From contig CALXNX010000001.1 in the NCBI GenBank assembly GCA_944389865.1, positions 1 to 64,000 on the forward strand: a stretch of 64,000 nucleotides of DNA, in the 5' to 3' direction. A model generated the notes under the pieces. That model was not told the origin of the DNA. It saw only the letters and a program-made list of their open reading frames with translations, and did not search any database. This stretch comes from an uncultured Succinivibrionaceae bacterium (lineage in GTDB: Bacteria; Pseudomonadota; Gammaproteobacteria; Enterobacterales; Succinivibrionaceae). A program made the translations under genes and the position numbers. Below are positions 18,121 to 27,307 of this stretch, piece after piece. Numbering within the stretch: position 1 is the first letter of the stretch; each line of letters begins with the position of its first letter.

Positions 18121-18192
18121 GGTCCTGATCCGGCGCGCCTTTTAGGCTAAAATATAAAAAATAAGTACTTTTTTGTCTAAGGATTAGGACTC

Positions 18193-19200
18193 ATGGCGCT
18201 GCGCATCGCAATTTACGGTTATGACACTGATATCGGCAGGTTAATTTTAGAAGTGCTCGAAGAGCGCAGGTTTCCGGTTTCCGAGCTTTATCCGCTCTCT
18301 CCGCTGCCGGGTGAATACGATGCCGTGACCTTAGACGGCAGAAATTATTTAATTGAGTACGTCGATGATTTTGATTTTGCCAAGGCGGATCTGGCCTTTT
18401 TCATTACCACCCCTGATGAAACCGCCCGGCTGCAGCAGAAAGCCCGGCAGTCAGGATGCATTGTCATCGACAACAGCAGGCTTTACAGCGGCTCAGCTGA
18501 GGCTGCTGTGATCCTGCCTGAACTCAATCCTTACGCTGTTAATGATGCTCTGGCGCAGAAGCTGGCGGTGCCGGCATCGAGCGTTACCACTGAACTGGCG
18601 CTGCCTTTAGCGCTGCTGCACGATGAATTCGGCGTGGCCCGGGTGCAGGCTGCGGTTTTAGAGGCAGTATCTGAGCATGGCCGCTCCGGCACTGAGACTT
18701 TAGCGCGCGAAACGGCGCATCTGCTCAACGGCATGCCTGCTGATAATTCAGATTTTCCGGCTCAACTGGCCTTTAATCTGCACACCTCCATCGGCAAAAC
18801 ACAGGAGGACGGCACTACTGATCATGAAGCGGCGGTGCTGTTTGAGCTCAGCAAAATCTTCGGACCGCTGACCAAGGGCATAAGCCTGACCTGCCTGCAG
18901 GCCCCGGTATTCTACGGCCATACCGCCGTGGTGCAGGTAGAGCTGGAGGAGGACCCTTCCGTGGAGGAGGTGGCGGAGTGCCTGCGCAGATCCCCGGACA
19001 TAGAGCTGGTCACGGATGAACTTCTTACCCCGGTCACCCACGGCGTGCGCGAAAACTGCATTTATTTGTCGCGCCTGCGCCGCAGCGCTGGAGTCAAGCG
19101 CACCTTTGATCTGGTGCTGGTCATGGATAATACCCGCCGCGGCGAGGCCTTAAACTGCGTCGAGATCGCAGAGCTGATAGATAAGGCGCTGCACGGTTAA
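18193..19200 (+). CDS. usg: USG-1-like aspartate-semialdehyde dehydrogenase homologue
   Basis: Homologue of aspartate-semialdehyde dehydrogenase with unknown function, known as USG-1 in E. coli. It has 335 residues. It has an N-terminal Rossmann start (RIAIYGYDTDIGRLIL), and the dimerization half shows LLNGMPADNSDFPAQLAFN and APVFYGHTAVVQVE, which match Usg. The catalytic Cys of true dehydrogenases (NCTT type) is replaced in the ASSVTTELAL segment, so it should not be an active Asd. It is followed by fimV, as in many gammaproteobacteria. Confidence 0.85.
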   Translation: MALRIAIYGYDTDIGRLILEVLEERRFPVSELYPLSPLPGEYDAVTLDGRNYLIEYVDDFDFAKADLAFFITTPDETARLQQKARQSGCIVIDNSRLYSGSAEAAVILPELNPYAVNDALAQKLAVPASSVTTELALPLALLHDEFGVARVQAAVLEAVSEHGRSGTETLARETAHLLNGMPADNSDFPAQLAFNLHTSIGKTQEDGTTDHEAAVLFELSKIFGPLTKGISLTCLQAPVFYGHTAVVQVELEEDPSVEEVAECLRRSPDIELVTDELLTPVTHGVRENCIYLSRLRRSAGVKRTFDLVLVMDNTRRGEALNCVEIAELIDKALHG

Positions 19201-19271
19201 GCGTAAATGAGCACGCTTTTTGCATGACAGGCGGGAATAGAGCTCAAGATGATTTTTTGGCAGAGGTAGTT

Positions 19272-22200
19272 ATGCATAAATTCAGTACAGCTTTAGCAGT
19301 AAGCGCGGCGCTTTTGCTCGCGCTGCCGGCGCTGGCTGCGCCGGATGACGGCACCTTTGTCATCAATATCACGGGCCCGGGAGAAGTCGAAGCACCGCAG
19401 GCGGCGCCGCAGCCTGCCGCCGCGCCGGTCCGCCGCGCGCCGTTAAGAACTGCCGCCCCGCGCGCGCAGGCGCCGGCATCGCCGACTGCTGCTGCAGCCG
19501 CAGCGCCTGCTGAAACTGCAGCTGCACAGGCAGCACCCGCAGAGCCTGCCCGCAGCTATGCGGTGCAGCGCAATGACACTATCTGGTCGATTGCCAACCG
19601 CTATCTGCCGCGCGATAACGCCGTCAATGAATTTCAAATTGTTGCAGCCATTTACCGCGCAAATCAGCAGGCCTTTACCAACGGCGATATCAATCAGCTG
19701 CGCCGCGTCACTTTAACCATCCCGCCGCAAAGTCAAATTGCGCGTGAAGATCAGCAGACCGGCATTAATCTGTTGCGCGGCACCAGCCGCGATCTGCCGC
19801 CTTTAGCGCCGGCTGCGCCCCAAACGCAGCCGCAGCCGGCAGCACCGGTGCAGACTCCAGCCCAGCCTGCCGTACAGACTGCTGAGTCAGCGGCGACCAT
19901 GGCGCCGCCTGAATTTACCGCCCGTGAAACCCGCATCCGCGAGGGGGAGAGCGGCCGGACTGCTGCGCAGAATCATGACAGCGCTGCACAGCTCCTGCCT
20001 GCTGAAAATACCTCGCGCCCCGATGAGTTCTACAATGATGCCGACGGTTCAGCCGGCGATGCCCAAGGACAGACTTTAACTGAGGAAAATGATCCGGGAG
20101 CGCAGGCCAATACTGAATTAAAGCCGGTCAGTCAGCCGGACATTGATTTTGCGGCGGTGCGCGATCTTATTGACTCCACCCGCAAGAGCATTGAGCTGCA
20201 TGATCAGGAAATTGAAAAGCAGCTGACCGACGCCATCTCGCGCTCGGAGGAACAGGCGCGCAATGCTGCGCAGGATGCCGCCCATGAGGAGGTCTTCTCC
20301 ATCATGAGCCGCTACGAGGCCATCATCTCTGATCTGCAGCAGTCCAATGCTGAGCTGCGCGCTAATATCTCCAAGCTCTCCAAGCAGATAGATCAAGTGC
20401 GCCAGATGAGCCTTGACAGTGCCGATGAATTAGAACTGATTAAGCAGAACATCGAGTTCAAGCAGTCCGGCAATACCGCCTTAGTACCGCAGGGACCGCT
20501 GATGTTTATTGTGCTGGGGCTTGGCTTAATGTCCCTGGTGCTGGCTGTTGCGCTGTTTATCTTCCGCCGCAAGGCAAGACACACCGCTCAGGTCGCTGAG
20601 GATGATGATTTCGGCTTTGATGATGACTTAAGCTCTACTGAGCTGCTCTCCTCTACGGTGCTCCCGGAAAAAGCCGATGAGACCAAGCCTGACGTGGATC
20701 CCAATGATTTGTCCGCGCAGGTAGAAAAGGATCAGCAGCAGAAGGCAGCGCAGGATGAGCCTGAGCAGGAGCCGGATGATACTTCAGCCCCCGAGCCGAC
20801 TGAGCCCCGGACTGAGTCTGAAAAAGCCGCAGAACCTCAGCCTGAAGCTGCCGCCCCCGGCGGCGTAGAAGTGTCTGACAGCAGCAAAGCAGGCGCTGCC
20901 GCCGGCGCCGGCGTAGAGGTGGTGCAGCCTGGCAGGAGCGACAAGGACAGCACAGAGGTGGCTGAATCTCAGGAAGCTGCCGGGCGTACCGCGGATACCT
21001 CGGTGGGACTGGTCGATGAGGTCAAGATCCCTAAGAACATCATTCCTAAAGATCAGGCCGCAGCCGCTTGGGATCAGGTCAAGGATCAGGAGCAGAGCAA
21101 ACCGGCCGCAAGTGCCGGGCAGAGCATGGACGCTTGGGCCAAGGCGCAGGCCGGATCCGGTGCCGGGCAGGAAATTGAACTGGATGATAAGCCGGCTGCA
21201 AAAGAACCATCGCAGCCTGAAAAGCCGCAGGCCGCTCCGGCACGTTCTGCTGAAGAGGAAATGGCAGCGCAATGGGAGGCAGCGTTAAAAGAGCAGGCCG
21301 CAGCAGAACAGAAAGCCGCACCTGAGCAGGCCAAGCCGCAGGCTGCCCCGGCGCGCTCTGCTGAAGAGGAAATGGCAGCGCAATGGGAGGCGGCGTTAAA
21401 AGAGCAGGCTGCAGCTGAGCATAAAGCCGCGCCTGAGCCTGACAAGCCTAAAGCTACCCCGGCACGATCTGCTGAAGAGGAAATGGCAGCGCAATGGGAG
21501 GCGGCGTTAAAAGAGCAGGCTGCAGCAGAACATAAAGCTGCGCCTGCGCCTGACAAGTCTAAAGCCGCCCCGGCACGCTCTGCTGAAGAGGAAATGGCAG
21601 CGCAGTGGGAAGCGGCTTTAAAAGAACAGGCCGCAGCTGAGCAGCATCAGACAGAAACGCAGCAGCCTGAAGCTGAGCCGCCCCGCAGTGCAGATGATAA
21701 GTCAGCTTTGCAGCAGGAGGATGCTTTAAAGGAGCCGTCTGACCCAAAACCGCAGGCGCCGGCTGAGAGCGCAGCCGGCGCAGCTCCGGATGTGCCTGAG
21801 GAAGCGGCTGCGGCAGCTGCCGCGCTGCATCCGGATGCCGATGCGCACGCTGCAAAGCCGGAGGAGAGTGAGGACGCCGCACGCCTGCGCGCGCAGTTTG
21901 GCGGACAGCCGGCCCCTGATGAGCCGCCGTCCGCTATTGGCGAGCAGCTGGGCACCGCGCAGACACAGCCTGCTGAAGAGCAGGGGCCGGCAGCTGAGGC
22001 GCAGTTAAGCCCGCAGCCGCCTAAAGCTCAGGATCCGGCAGAGGCTGAGATTAAGCCGGACGATCCGCTGTTTTCTGTATTTGATCAATTCTTAAACGGC
22101 AAGACGGTGGATGATAATTTAAAGCGTCAGCTCTCCGACGCATCCAAGGCTGAGACAGCAGTGCCTGAGAGTGCAGAGCTGCAGCCAAAAGACAAGAACG

Positions 22201-22808
22201 CACAGGCTGAGGTGATCAGTGCGCTCAATCAGCGCTTTATGCCGCCGTCAGCTGAGAAATCAGCTCCCGATCCTGAACCGGCAGCTGAAGCAGCGCCGGA
22301 TCCTGTTCCGGCGGTTGAGCCTGCCATGCCTGAAGCTCCAGCTGCTGATAGCGATGAGGCAGATCCTGCACCTGCAGCGCCTGCGGAAACTGAAGCGCCG
22401 GCAGAGCCTGAGACTCAAGCCGCTGCTCCTGCAGCGGAGCCGTCCGCTTCCGGTGAAGTTGTAAGCTGGGCGGTGCCGGATGAAGAAGATTTTGATATCA
22501 CCACAGCCGCGAAGCCGCACTCTGCGTCGCCGGCGGCAGCTGCCGAGGCGACGCCTGATCTGCATACAGGTGCGGTGAGTGAAGAAGGTCTTTTGAACAT
22601 GCTGTCCTCTGCACCTGCTGAGCCTGGCGGCAGGCTCAGTGAGCAGAGCCGCCGCGAGCTTACCGATCTGCTCAATATGGCGCAGCTGTACTGCGAGTCG
22701 GACAATCGTGCTGAAGCGGCCTCACTGCTGAATGCGGTCAAAGAGCAGGGCGATCAGGCCTTAAAGCTGCGGGCTGCGGCTTTGGAACAGCGCTATGGCA
22801 TACGATGA
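19272..22808 (+). CDS. fimV: FimV-like peptidoglycan-binding inner-membrane protein
   Basis: Polar/envelope organiser; in Pseudomonas FimV supports type IV pili and polar protein placement. It has 1178 residues from the ATG at 19272. It carries a signal peptide (1-22, cleavage near ALA-APDD), a Pro/Ala-rich stretch, a LysM domain starting YAVQRNDTIWSIANRY (about 95-150), a coiled coil (about 300-390), a membrane helix (about 405-428), and a very long acidic Ala/Glu/Pro-rich cytoplasmic region. That region includes four 37-residue tandem repeats. It ends with the conserved FimV C-terminal helical motif (LLNMAQLYCESDNRAEAASL). It overlaps the next gene by 14 bases. Confidence 0.9.
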   Translation: MHKFSTALAVSAALLLALPALAAPDDGTFVINITGPGEVEAPQAAPQPAAAPVRRAPLRTAAPRAQAPASPTAAAAAAPAETAAAQAAPAEPARSYAVQRNDTIWSIANRYLPRDNAVNEFQIVAAIYRANQQAFTNGDINQLRRVTLTIPPQSQIAREDQQTGINLLRGTSRDLPPLAPAAPQTQPQPAAPVQTPAQPAVQTAESAATMAPPEFTARETRIREGESGRTAAQNHDSAAQLLPAENTSRPDEFYNDADGSAGDAQGQTLTEENDPGAQANTELKPVSQPDIDFAAVRDLIDSTRKSIELHDQEIEKQLTDAISRSEEQARNAAQDAAHEEVFSIMSRYEAIISDLQQSNAELRANISKLSKQIDQVRQMSLDSADELELIKQNIEFKQSGNTALVPQGPLMFIVLGLGLMSLVLAVALFIFRRKARHTAQVAEDDDFGFDDDLSSTELLSSTVLPEKADETKPDVDPNDLSAQVEKDQQQKAAQDEPEQEPDDTSAPEPTEPRTESEKAAEPQPEAAAPGGVEVSDSSKAGAAAGAGVEVVQPGRSDKDSTEVAESQEAAGRTADTSVGLVDEVKIPKNIIPKDQAAAAWDQVKDQEQSKPAASAGQSMDAWAKAQAGSGAGQEIELDDKPAAKEPSQPEKPQAAPARSAEEEMAAQWEAALKEQAAAEQKAAPEQAKPQAAPARSAEEEMAAQWEAALKEQAAAEHKAAPEPDKPKATPARSAEEEMAAQWEAALKEQAAAEHKAAPAPDKSKAAPARSAEEEMAAQWEAALKEQAAAEQHQTETQQPEAEPPRSADDKSALQQEDALKEPSDPKPQAPAESAAGAAPDVPEEAAAAAAALHPDADAHAAKPEESEDAARLRAQFGGQPAPDEPPSAIGEQLGTAQTQPAEEQGPAAEAQLSPQPPKAQDPAEAEIKPDDPLFSVFDQFLNGKTVDDNLKRQLSDASKAETAVPESAELQPKDKNAQAEVISALNQRFMPPSAEKSAPDPEPAAEAAPDPVPAVEPAMPEAPAADSDEADPAPAAPAETEAPAEPETQAAAPAAEPSASGEVVSWAVPDEEDFDITTAAKPHSASPAAAAEATPDLHTGAVSEEGLLNMLSSAPAEPGGRLSEQSRRELTDLLNMAQLYCESDNRAEAASLLNAVKEQGDQALKLRAAALEQRYGIR
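21237..21680 (+). repeat. Four in-frame 111-bp tandem repeats in fimV
   Basis: Copies begin at 21237, 21348, 21459 and 21570, each 111 bp (37 codons) apart. The core of each encodes PARSAEEEMAAQWEAALKEQ followed by AAAE, with a variable Pro/Lys-rich linker. The cores are nearly identical at DNA level, so copy number probably varies among strains by slippage or recombination. Confidence 0.93.
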
Positions 22809-23487
22809 AAAGATCCTGGCGGCCCTCGAGGATCGGCTCTTCCCGGGGCGCTGCCTCATTGATGCTCATGACGGCGATTTTGCTTTTAACGCCGATCAGG
22901 TAAGCTGGGATGCTTTCACGCAGCTGCAGCGCCGGGCCGCTCACTGCGGCATTGAGCTTAAGATCTGCTCCGCCTATCGCAGTTTTGTCAGGCAGCTGGA
23001 GATTTTTACCGCCAAATTCAACGGCAGGCGGCCGGTTCTGGGGCCGGATGAACAGCCGCTTAATATCAGCGCCTTCAGTACCGAGGATAAGATTAAGGCC
23101 ATTACGTATTTTTCGGCGGTGCCGGGACTGTCGCGGCATCATTTAGGTACTGATTTTGACGTCTATGCCTCCAATCTGCTGCCGCCAGGCCAAAAGCTGC
23201 AGCTGACCTTTCATGAATATGAGCCGGGAGCGTATTTCTATCCATTAGGGCAGTTTTTACAGCAGGAAGCGCCCGCCTTAGGCTTTACTCAGCCTTTTTT
23301 AAGCGCTGCCTGGCACGGCGGCCTGGAGCCCTGGCATCTGTCCTTTGCCCCGCGCGCCGATGAACTGCTCAAAAAGGCTGATTTATCCGTACTTGAAGAT
23401 CTGTATGCCGCCGCGCACTGTCCTTTCGGGGCGCAGCTTTTGGAATTTTCTTTGCAGCATGCTGCGCAGCTGCTAATAAAGCGCTAA
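22795..23487 (+). CDS. M15 (VanY/LAS-type) D,D-carboxypeptidase-like protein
   Basis: Predicted zinc peptidase acting on D-Ala-D-Ala ends of peptidoglycan. It has 230 residues. Family landmarks SAYRSFVRQ, SRHHLGTDFDV (zinc His and Asp) and EPWHLSF (zinc His) are all present. No signal peptide or membrane helix is visible, unlike exported VanY proteins, so the location is uncertain: cytoplasmic recycling or an undetected export route. The start overlaps the end of fimV by 14 bases, so translation is probably coupled. Confidence 0.85.
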   Translation: MAYDEKILAALEDRLFPGRCLIDAHDGDFAFNADQVSWDAFTQLQRRAAHCGIELKICSAYRSFVRQLEIFTAKFNGRRPVLGPDEQPLNISAFSTEDKIKAITYFSAVPGLSRHHLGTDFDVYASNLLPPGQKLQLTFHEYEPGAYFYPLGQFLQQEAPALGFTQPFLSAAWHGGLEPWHLSFAPRADELLKKADLSVLEDLYAAAHCPFGAQLLEFSLQHAAQLLIKR

Positions 23488-23540
23488 GTTTGCCGGTCTA
23501 TACTTAAGTCCATCAGCAATACAACAGCGAGGACTGCACT

Positions 23541-24311
23541 ATGACTCCTAAAACTTTAAAATTCACTGCCATCTCTGCTTTAGTTGCTGCCTGCGCTTTG
23601 AGCATGGCGGTACAGGCTGCCACGGTAGATGAGATTGTGGCTCAGACTGCTCAGGCTCCAGAGGCCGGCGCTCCGGTTCCGCCTGCACCTCCGGCTCCGG
23701 CTGGACAGCCGCGCGGCTTTAACGGTCCGGATACGGTGATTATCGGCGATGTGCGCGGTCCAGGCCCGCGTCCTGACATGCACCCCGGTCCGGGCCCGCG
23801 TCCTGACATGCGTCCCGGTCCGCGTCCGGATGCCCGCCCCATCATTGTGACTGACGGCTATGATTATGATCGTCCGTACTATCGGCATCACCGGGGCTAT
23901 CGCGGCGACTACGGCCCCGGCTATGCCCAGGATTACGGCCGCGGCTATGGAAGAGGATACGGTCCGGGCTGCGGCTATGCGCAGGACTGCCCGTACCGCT
24001 CGCTGTCCGATATTATGAGTGATGAGCGATACAGTGAGGCGGCTGCGGAAATTGATAAGCTGGAGGATCTGCTTTTTGTCGAGCGCAATGTGCTGCAGGG
24101 GCTGCGGCAGGATCCGGAAAGCAGCTCAGCCGAGATCCGCGCTCAGGCTAAGACTGTAGTTGATTTAAAAAATCGGTTGGATGCACAATACGATAAGCTT
24201 ATGCAACAATATGTAGAAGATAATGGCGCAGATGCCGTGCCGGGCTATTATCAGGACGGCCGCAGACCGCACCACTTCATGCGTCATCACCGTAATTGGC
24301 ATCATTGGTAA
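23541..24311 (+). CDS. Exported Pro/Gly/Tyr/His-rich protein
   Basis: Function not recognised. It has 256 residues with a signal peptide (about 1-26, ending VQA-ATVDE). A Pro-rich linker with repeated PGPRPDM units (about 74-98) is followed by a Tyr/Gly/Arg-rich stretch with RGYGPGYAQDYGRGYGRG (about 118-137) and a helical segment (about 155-225). The end is His/Trp-rich (HHFMRHHRNWHHW). The helical part recalls Spy/ZraP-type periplasmic chaperones and metal sensors, and the His tail suggests metal binding; both are inferences. It lies between the M15 peptidase gene and trxB. Confidence 0.65.
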   Translation: MTPKTLKFTAISALVAACALSMAVQAATVDEIVAQTAQAPEAGAPVPPAPPAPAGQPRGFNGPDTVIIGDVRGPGPRPDMHPGPGPRPDMRPGPRPDARPIIVTDGYDYDRPYYRHHRGYRGDYGPGYAQDYGRGYGRGYGPGCGYAQDCPYRSLSDIMSDERYSEAAAEIDKLEDLLFVERNVLQGLRQDPESSSAEIRAQAKTVVDLKNRLDAQYDKLMQQYVEDNGADAVPGYYQDGRRPHHFMRHHRNWHHW

Positions 24312-24325
24312 AGAGGATTAAAGCT

Positions 24326-25261
24326 ATGACGGACGAGCTCTTAAATACGGTTATTATCGGCTCCGGACCTGCCGGCTGCGCCGCCGGCGTATATACCAGC
24401 CGCGCCAACTTAAAGCCGGTGCTGATCACGGGCGATAATCCTGGCGGTCAGCTGGTGACTACTCCGGAAATTGAAAACTATCCGGGGGCCATGGGCTCGC
24501 CTTCAGGCTTTGATCTGATGGAAAAGCTGCAGCAGCATGCCAAATCCTTGGGCACCGAGTTTATCTCCGATAAGGTGGTAAAGGCTGAGCTCAAGGGACC
24601 GGTCAAGACCTTAACCCTGGGCTCGGGCAGGATGCTTAAGACCAGAACGGTGATCATCGCCACCGGCGCTGCTCCGCGCTACTTGGGCGTGCCGGGTGAA
24701 GATCAGTACAAGGGCAAGGGCGTCTCAGCCTGTGCTACCTGCGACGGCTTCTTCTTTAGAGGCAAGGAAGTGGCTGTAGTAGGAGGCGGCTCGGCGGCCT
24801 TTGTCGAGGCTCTGTTCTTAACGCAGATGTGCGCTAAGGTCTATTTAATTCACCGCCGCGAGGGCTTTAGAGCTGAGGCTGTTCTGGTCGATAAGCTCAA
24901 GGCCAAGGCCGCTGAAGGCAAAGCCGAATTTGTCCTCAATGCGATCGTGCAGGAGGTCAAGGGCGACGGCGAGCGCTTAACCGGCTTAGTGCTTAAGCAG
25001 CAGGGCGAGGTCAAAGAGCTGCCGGTGTCCGGCGTCTTTGCCGCTATCGGCCATCTGCCGCAGACTGAACTGTTTAAAGATGAGATTGAGCTCGACAAGG
25101 ACGGCTTTATCGTGATCGGCAAAGGCAGCGCACAGGCGACGTCTGAGCCGGGCGTCTTTGCCGCCGGCGACTGCTCTGATCGCATCTATCGCCAGGCCAT
25201 TACTTCGGCAGGCAGCGGCTGCAAAGCAGCGCTCGATGCTGAGCATTTCCTGTTAGCTTAA
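24326..25261 (+). CDS. trxB: Thioredoxin reductase
   Basis: NADPH-dependent flavoenzyme that keeps thioredoxin reduced. It has 311 residues from the ATG at 24326, with AGAGGA upstream. FAD motif IGSGPAGCAAGVY, redox CATC (about residues 136-139, in SACATCDGF) and NADPH motif VVGGGSAAFVEA are present. The last is slightly unusual: E. coli has GGGNTAVEEA at this place, and here SAAFVEA replaces TAVEEA. The C-terminal FAD motif GVFAAGDCSD is intact. Confidence 0.95.
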   Translation: MTDELLNTVIIGSGPAGCAAGVYTSRANLKPVLITGDNPGGQLVTTPEIENYPGAMGSPSGFDLMEKLQQHAKSLGTEFISDKVVKAELKGPVKTLTLGSGRMLKTRTVIIATGAAPRYLGVPGEDQYKGKGVSACATCDGFFFRGKEVAVVGGGSAAFVEALFLTQMCAKVYLIHRREGFRAEAVLVDKLKAKAAEGKAEFVLNAIVQEVKGDGERLTGLVLKQQGEVKELPVSGVFAAIGHLPQTELFKDEIELDKDGFIVIGKGSAQATSEPGVFAAGDCSDRIYRQAITSAGSGCKAALDAEHFLLA

Positions 25262-25277
25262 TTCTAAGAGGCCAACC

Positions 25278-25325
25278 CCCCTCACTCTCAGAAAAAAGCC
25301 AAAGCTGTGCAGTGAGGGGATTTTG
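25278..25325 (+). terminator. Terminator hairpin between converging trxB and dapE
   Basis: Perfect 9-bp stem CCCCTCACT/AGTGAGGGG around a 24-base loop, followed by ATTTTG. Its form resembles the zapC terminator (CCCCTCA...TGAGGGG). Confidence 0.65.
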
Positions 25326-25415
25326 TCTCCAGCCCTTCAGTTTTCAGCCCAAGGGTCAAAGGCCTTAATCTGCAGGGAAGCCTGATTAACTGCAGATCAG
25401 AGCTTTTTTGCTGCC

Positions 25416-26570
25416 TTACAGCTGCAGCAGCTCCAGCACGCGCAGGTAGAGTTTGGGCAGCAGCTTGAGATCTTTAACCTGCACCCGCTCATCAATCTGA
25501 TGAATTGTAGATGCGCAGGGGCCGAATTCTAAGACCTGCGTTCCTAAGGGAGCGATAAAGCGCCCGTCGGAGGTGCCGCCGGAGGTGGACAGCTGCGGCT
25601 TAATTTCAGGCCTGCTTTCGGCGATGGCGGTCAGCACCGCCTCAAGCAGAGCCCCCTGCGCGGACAGGAAGGGCAGACCGTTGACTTTAAGCTGTACCCT
25701 GCAGTTAAGCTTCAGTTCGGCAATGGCCGCATTAATAAAGCGCTCAATGCTCTCAGGACTCTGCAGATTGTTATAGCGCCAATTGCACATGAAATAACAG
25801 CTTTCCGGCACCACGTTTTCCGCTCCGGTTCCCGCTTTAATATTGGTAACCTCAAAGGAGGTGGGCGGGAAGCTGTCATTGCCCTGATCTAAAGGCGCTG
25901 CGAGCCGTGCAATCAAGGATGCCGCCTGATGCACCGGGTTGATTAAGCGCTCGGGATAGGCCACATGCCCCTGTTTGCCGATCACTGTAATATGCGCCGT
26001 CAGCGAGCCGCGCCGGCCTATCTTTACGGTATCGCCTAAGGTCTGTGCGGCCGAAGGCTCGCCTACTAAGCAGTAATCGGGGATCAGAGCGCGCTCCTTG
26101 AGCAGAGCGGCGACATCCTGGACGCCGCCGCGTCCGTCGCCTTCTTCGTTGGAGGTCAGCAGCAGGCCTACGGTGCCCTGATGCTCCGGATGGGCCTGCA
26201 CAAAGGCGGCCAGAGCCAGGGTCATGGCGGCATCGGAGCCTTTCATATCGGCGCTGCCGCGTCCGTAGAGCAGCTCCTCGCCGTCCTGTGCGGCCACGGT
26301 GCCGGCAAAGGGCGGATAGGTCCAATGCTCGGCCGGGCCTGGCGGCACCACATCGGTATGGCCTAAAAATAAGGTAAAGGGAGCGCCGCTGCCGTGCAGG
26401 GCCAGGAGGTTGACCGTGCCGTCCTTACTGACAGTCTCAAGGCTGAAGCCTGCGTCAGCGAGGATCCTGCCTGTCAGCTCCTGACAGCCGGCATCCTCGG
26501 GGGTAAGACTCTGTTTGGCAATCAGATCCTTTGTGAGCTCCACGACGCTGTCGATAGTATATGCCGCCAT
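25416..26570 (-). CDS. dapE: Succinyl-diaminopimelate desuccinylase
   Basis: Zinc enzyme that makes LL-diaminopimelate for lysine and peptidoglycan. It has 384 residues. Motifs FLGHTDVVPPG (first zinc His), GRGSADMKGSDAA, LLTSNEEGDG (catalytic and metal Glu) and SGGTSDGRF near the C-terminus are intact. It is the second gene of a minus-strand pair, eight bases behind an unrecognised gene. Confidence 0.95.
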   Translation of the reverse strand: MAAYTIDSVVELTKDLIAKQSLTPEDAGCQELTGRILADAGFSLETVSKDGTVNLLALHGSGAPFTLFLGHTDVVPPGPAEHWTYPPFAGTVAAQDGEELLYGRGSADMKGSDAAMTLALAAFVQAHPEHQGTVGLLLTSNEEGDGRGGVQDVAALLKERALIPDYCLVGEPSAAQTLGDTVKIGRRGSLTAHITVIGKQGHVAYPERLINPVHQAASLIARLAAPLDQGNDSFPPTSFEVTNIKAGTGAENVVPESCYFMCNWRYNNLQSPESIERFINAAIAELKLNCRVQLKVNGLPFLSAQGALLEAVLTAIAESRPEIKPQLSTSGGTSDGRFIAPLGTQVLEFGPCASTIHQIDERVQVKDLKLLPKLYLRVLELLQL

Positions 26571-26578
26571 AAAAGTCC

Positions 26579-27217
26579 TTAGTCTTCAGAAGGATACTGC
26601 AGGAACAGCTTGCGCTCCAGGCGCAGGAATTGATAAGCCGCAGGCTCGGTCTTCTTGATATCGCTGGAGGCCCGGCCGTAGCGGATGTCGGTTAAAAGCT
26701 CTTTGTCCTTAGTGGTCAGCGGGGCGCTGGCGGTTAAATACTGGCGGATAAAGTCGCCGGCAAGGAGCTTGTCCCAAGGATAGACCGTTGAGATGGAACG
26801 CAGAATGAGCATCGAGAGCATATCCACGCTGATGATGCACTGCTCGCTTAAGTGCTCTAAAAAGTGCTCCGCATTCTGATAAGCTCCGGCAAAGTCGTAG
26901 AACTTAAGCTCAGGTCCCTGGGCGCCGTCAAAATAGCGCAGATGGGCCGTATCCCCGGCAATCACGGTTAGATTGGGCTTAATTTCAGCGGCTTCTGCCT
27001 GCGCACAGATCCTGGCGTAGACCTCCTCTGTGCAGATAAGATTGGGGCTGCTGCTCATTAAGGCCAGCACCTCGGCGGCATCGGCGGCGCCGAAGGTCTC
27101 AAGCTCGTTTAAGTTAACCTTGACGGCAAGCAGGGCGTTTAATTTATTTTCCGGCTCGCGCATCACTTTATGCGCGTCGGGCGGGCAGTCAGGCTGCAAG
27201 CGGGTAATCTGTGACAT
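26579..27217 (-). CDS. Uncharacterised protein upstream of dapE
   Basis: Not recognised. It has 212 residues from the ATG at 27217, with AGGAG 10 bases before it; a longer frame to 27313 has no ribosome-binding site. It is soluble, without signal peptide or membrane helix. It is mixed alpha/beta in appearance, with two regions rich in hydrophobic helices (about 120-150) and a charged C-terminus (RLERKLFLQYP). It lies eight bases before dapE, so the two are probably co-transcribed. It is divergent from the RND pump genes. The arrangement with dapE gives no clear clue to function. Confidence 0.75.
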   Translation of the reverse strand: MSQITRLQPDCPPDAHKVMREPENKLNALLAVKVNLNELETFGAADAAEVLALMSSSPNLICTEEVYARICAQAEAAEIKPNLTVIAGDTAHLRYFDGAQGPELKFYDFAGAYQNAEHFLEHLSEQCIISVDMLSMLILRSISTVYPWDKLLAGDFIRQYLTASAPLTTKDKELLTDIRYGRASSDIKKTEPAAYQFLRLERKLFLQYPSED

Positions 27218-27307
27218 AAGTAAGCTCTCCTGTCTTAAGCTGCCCGTGATTTTAGCAGACCGCAGGGGCTTTTGCCCGCTTCTTACTGCACCTTGAGGCG
27301 GCAGCGC

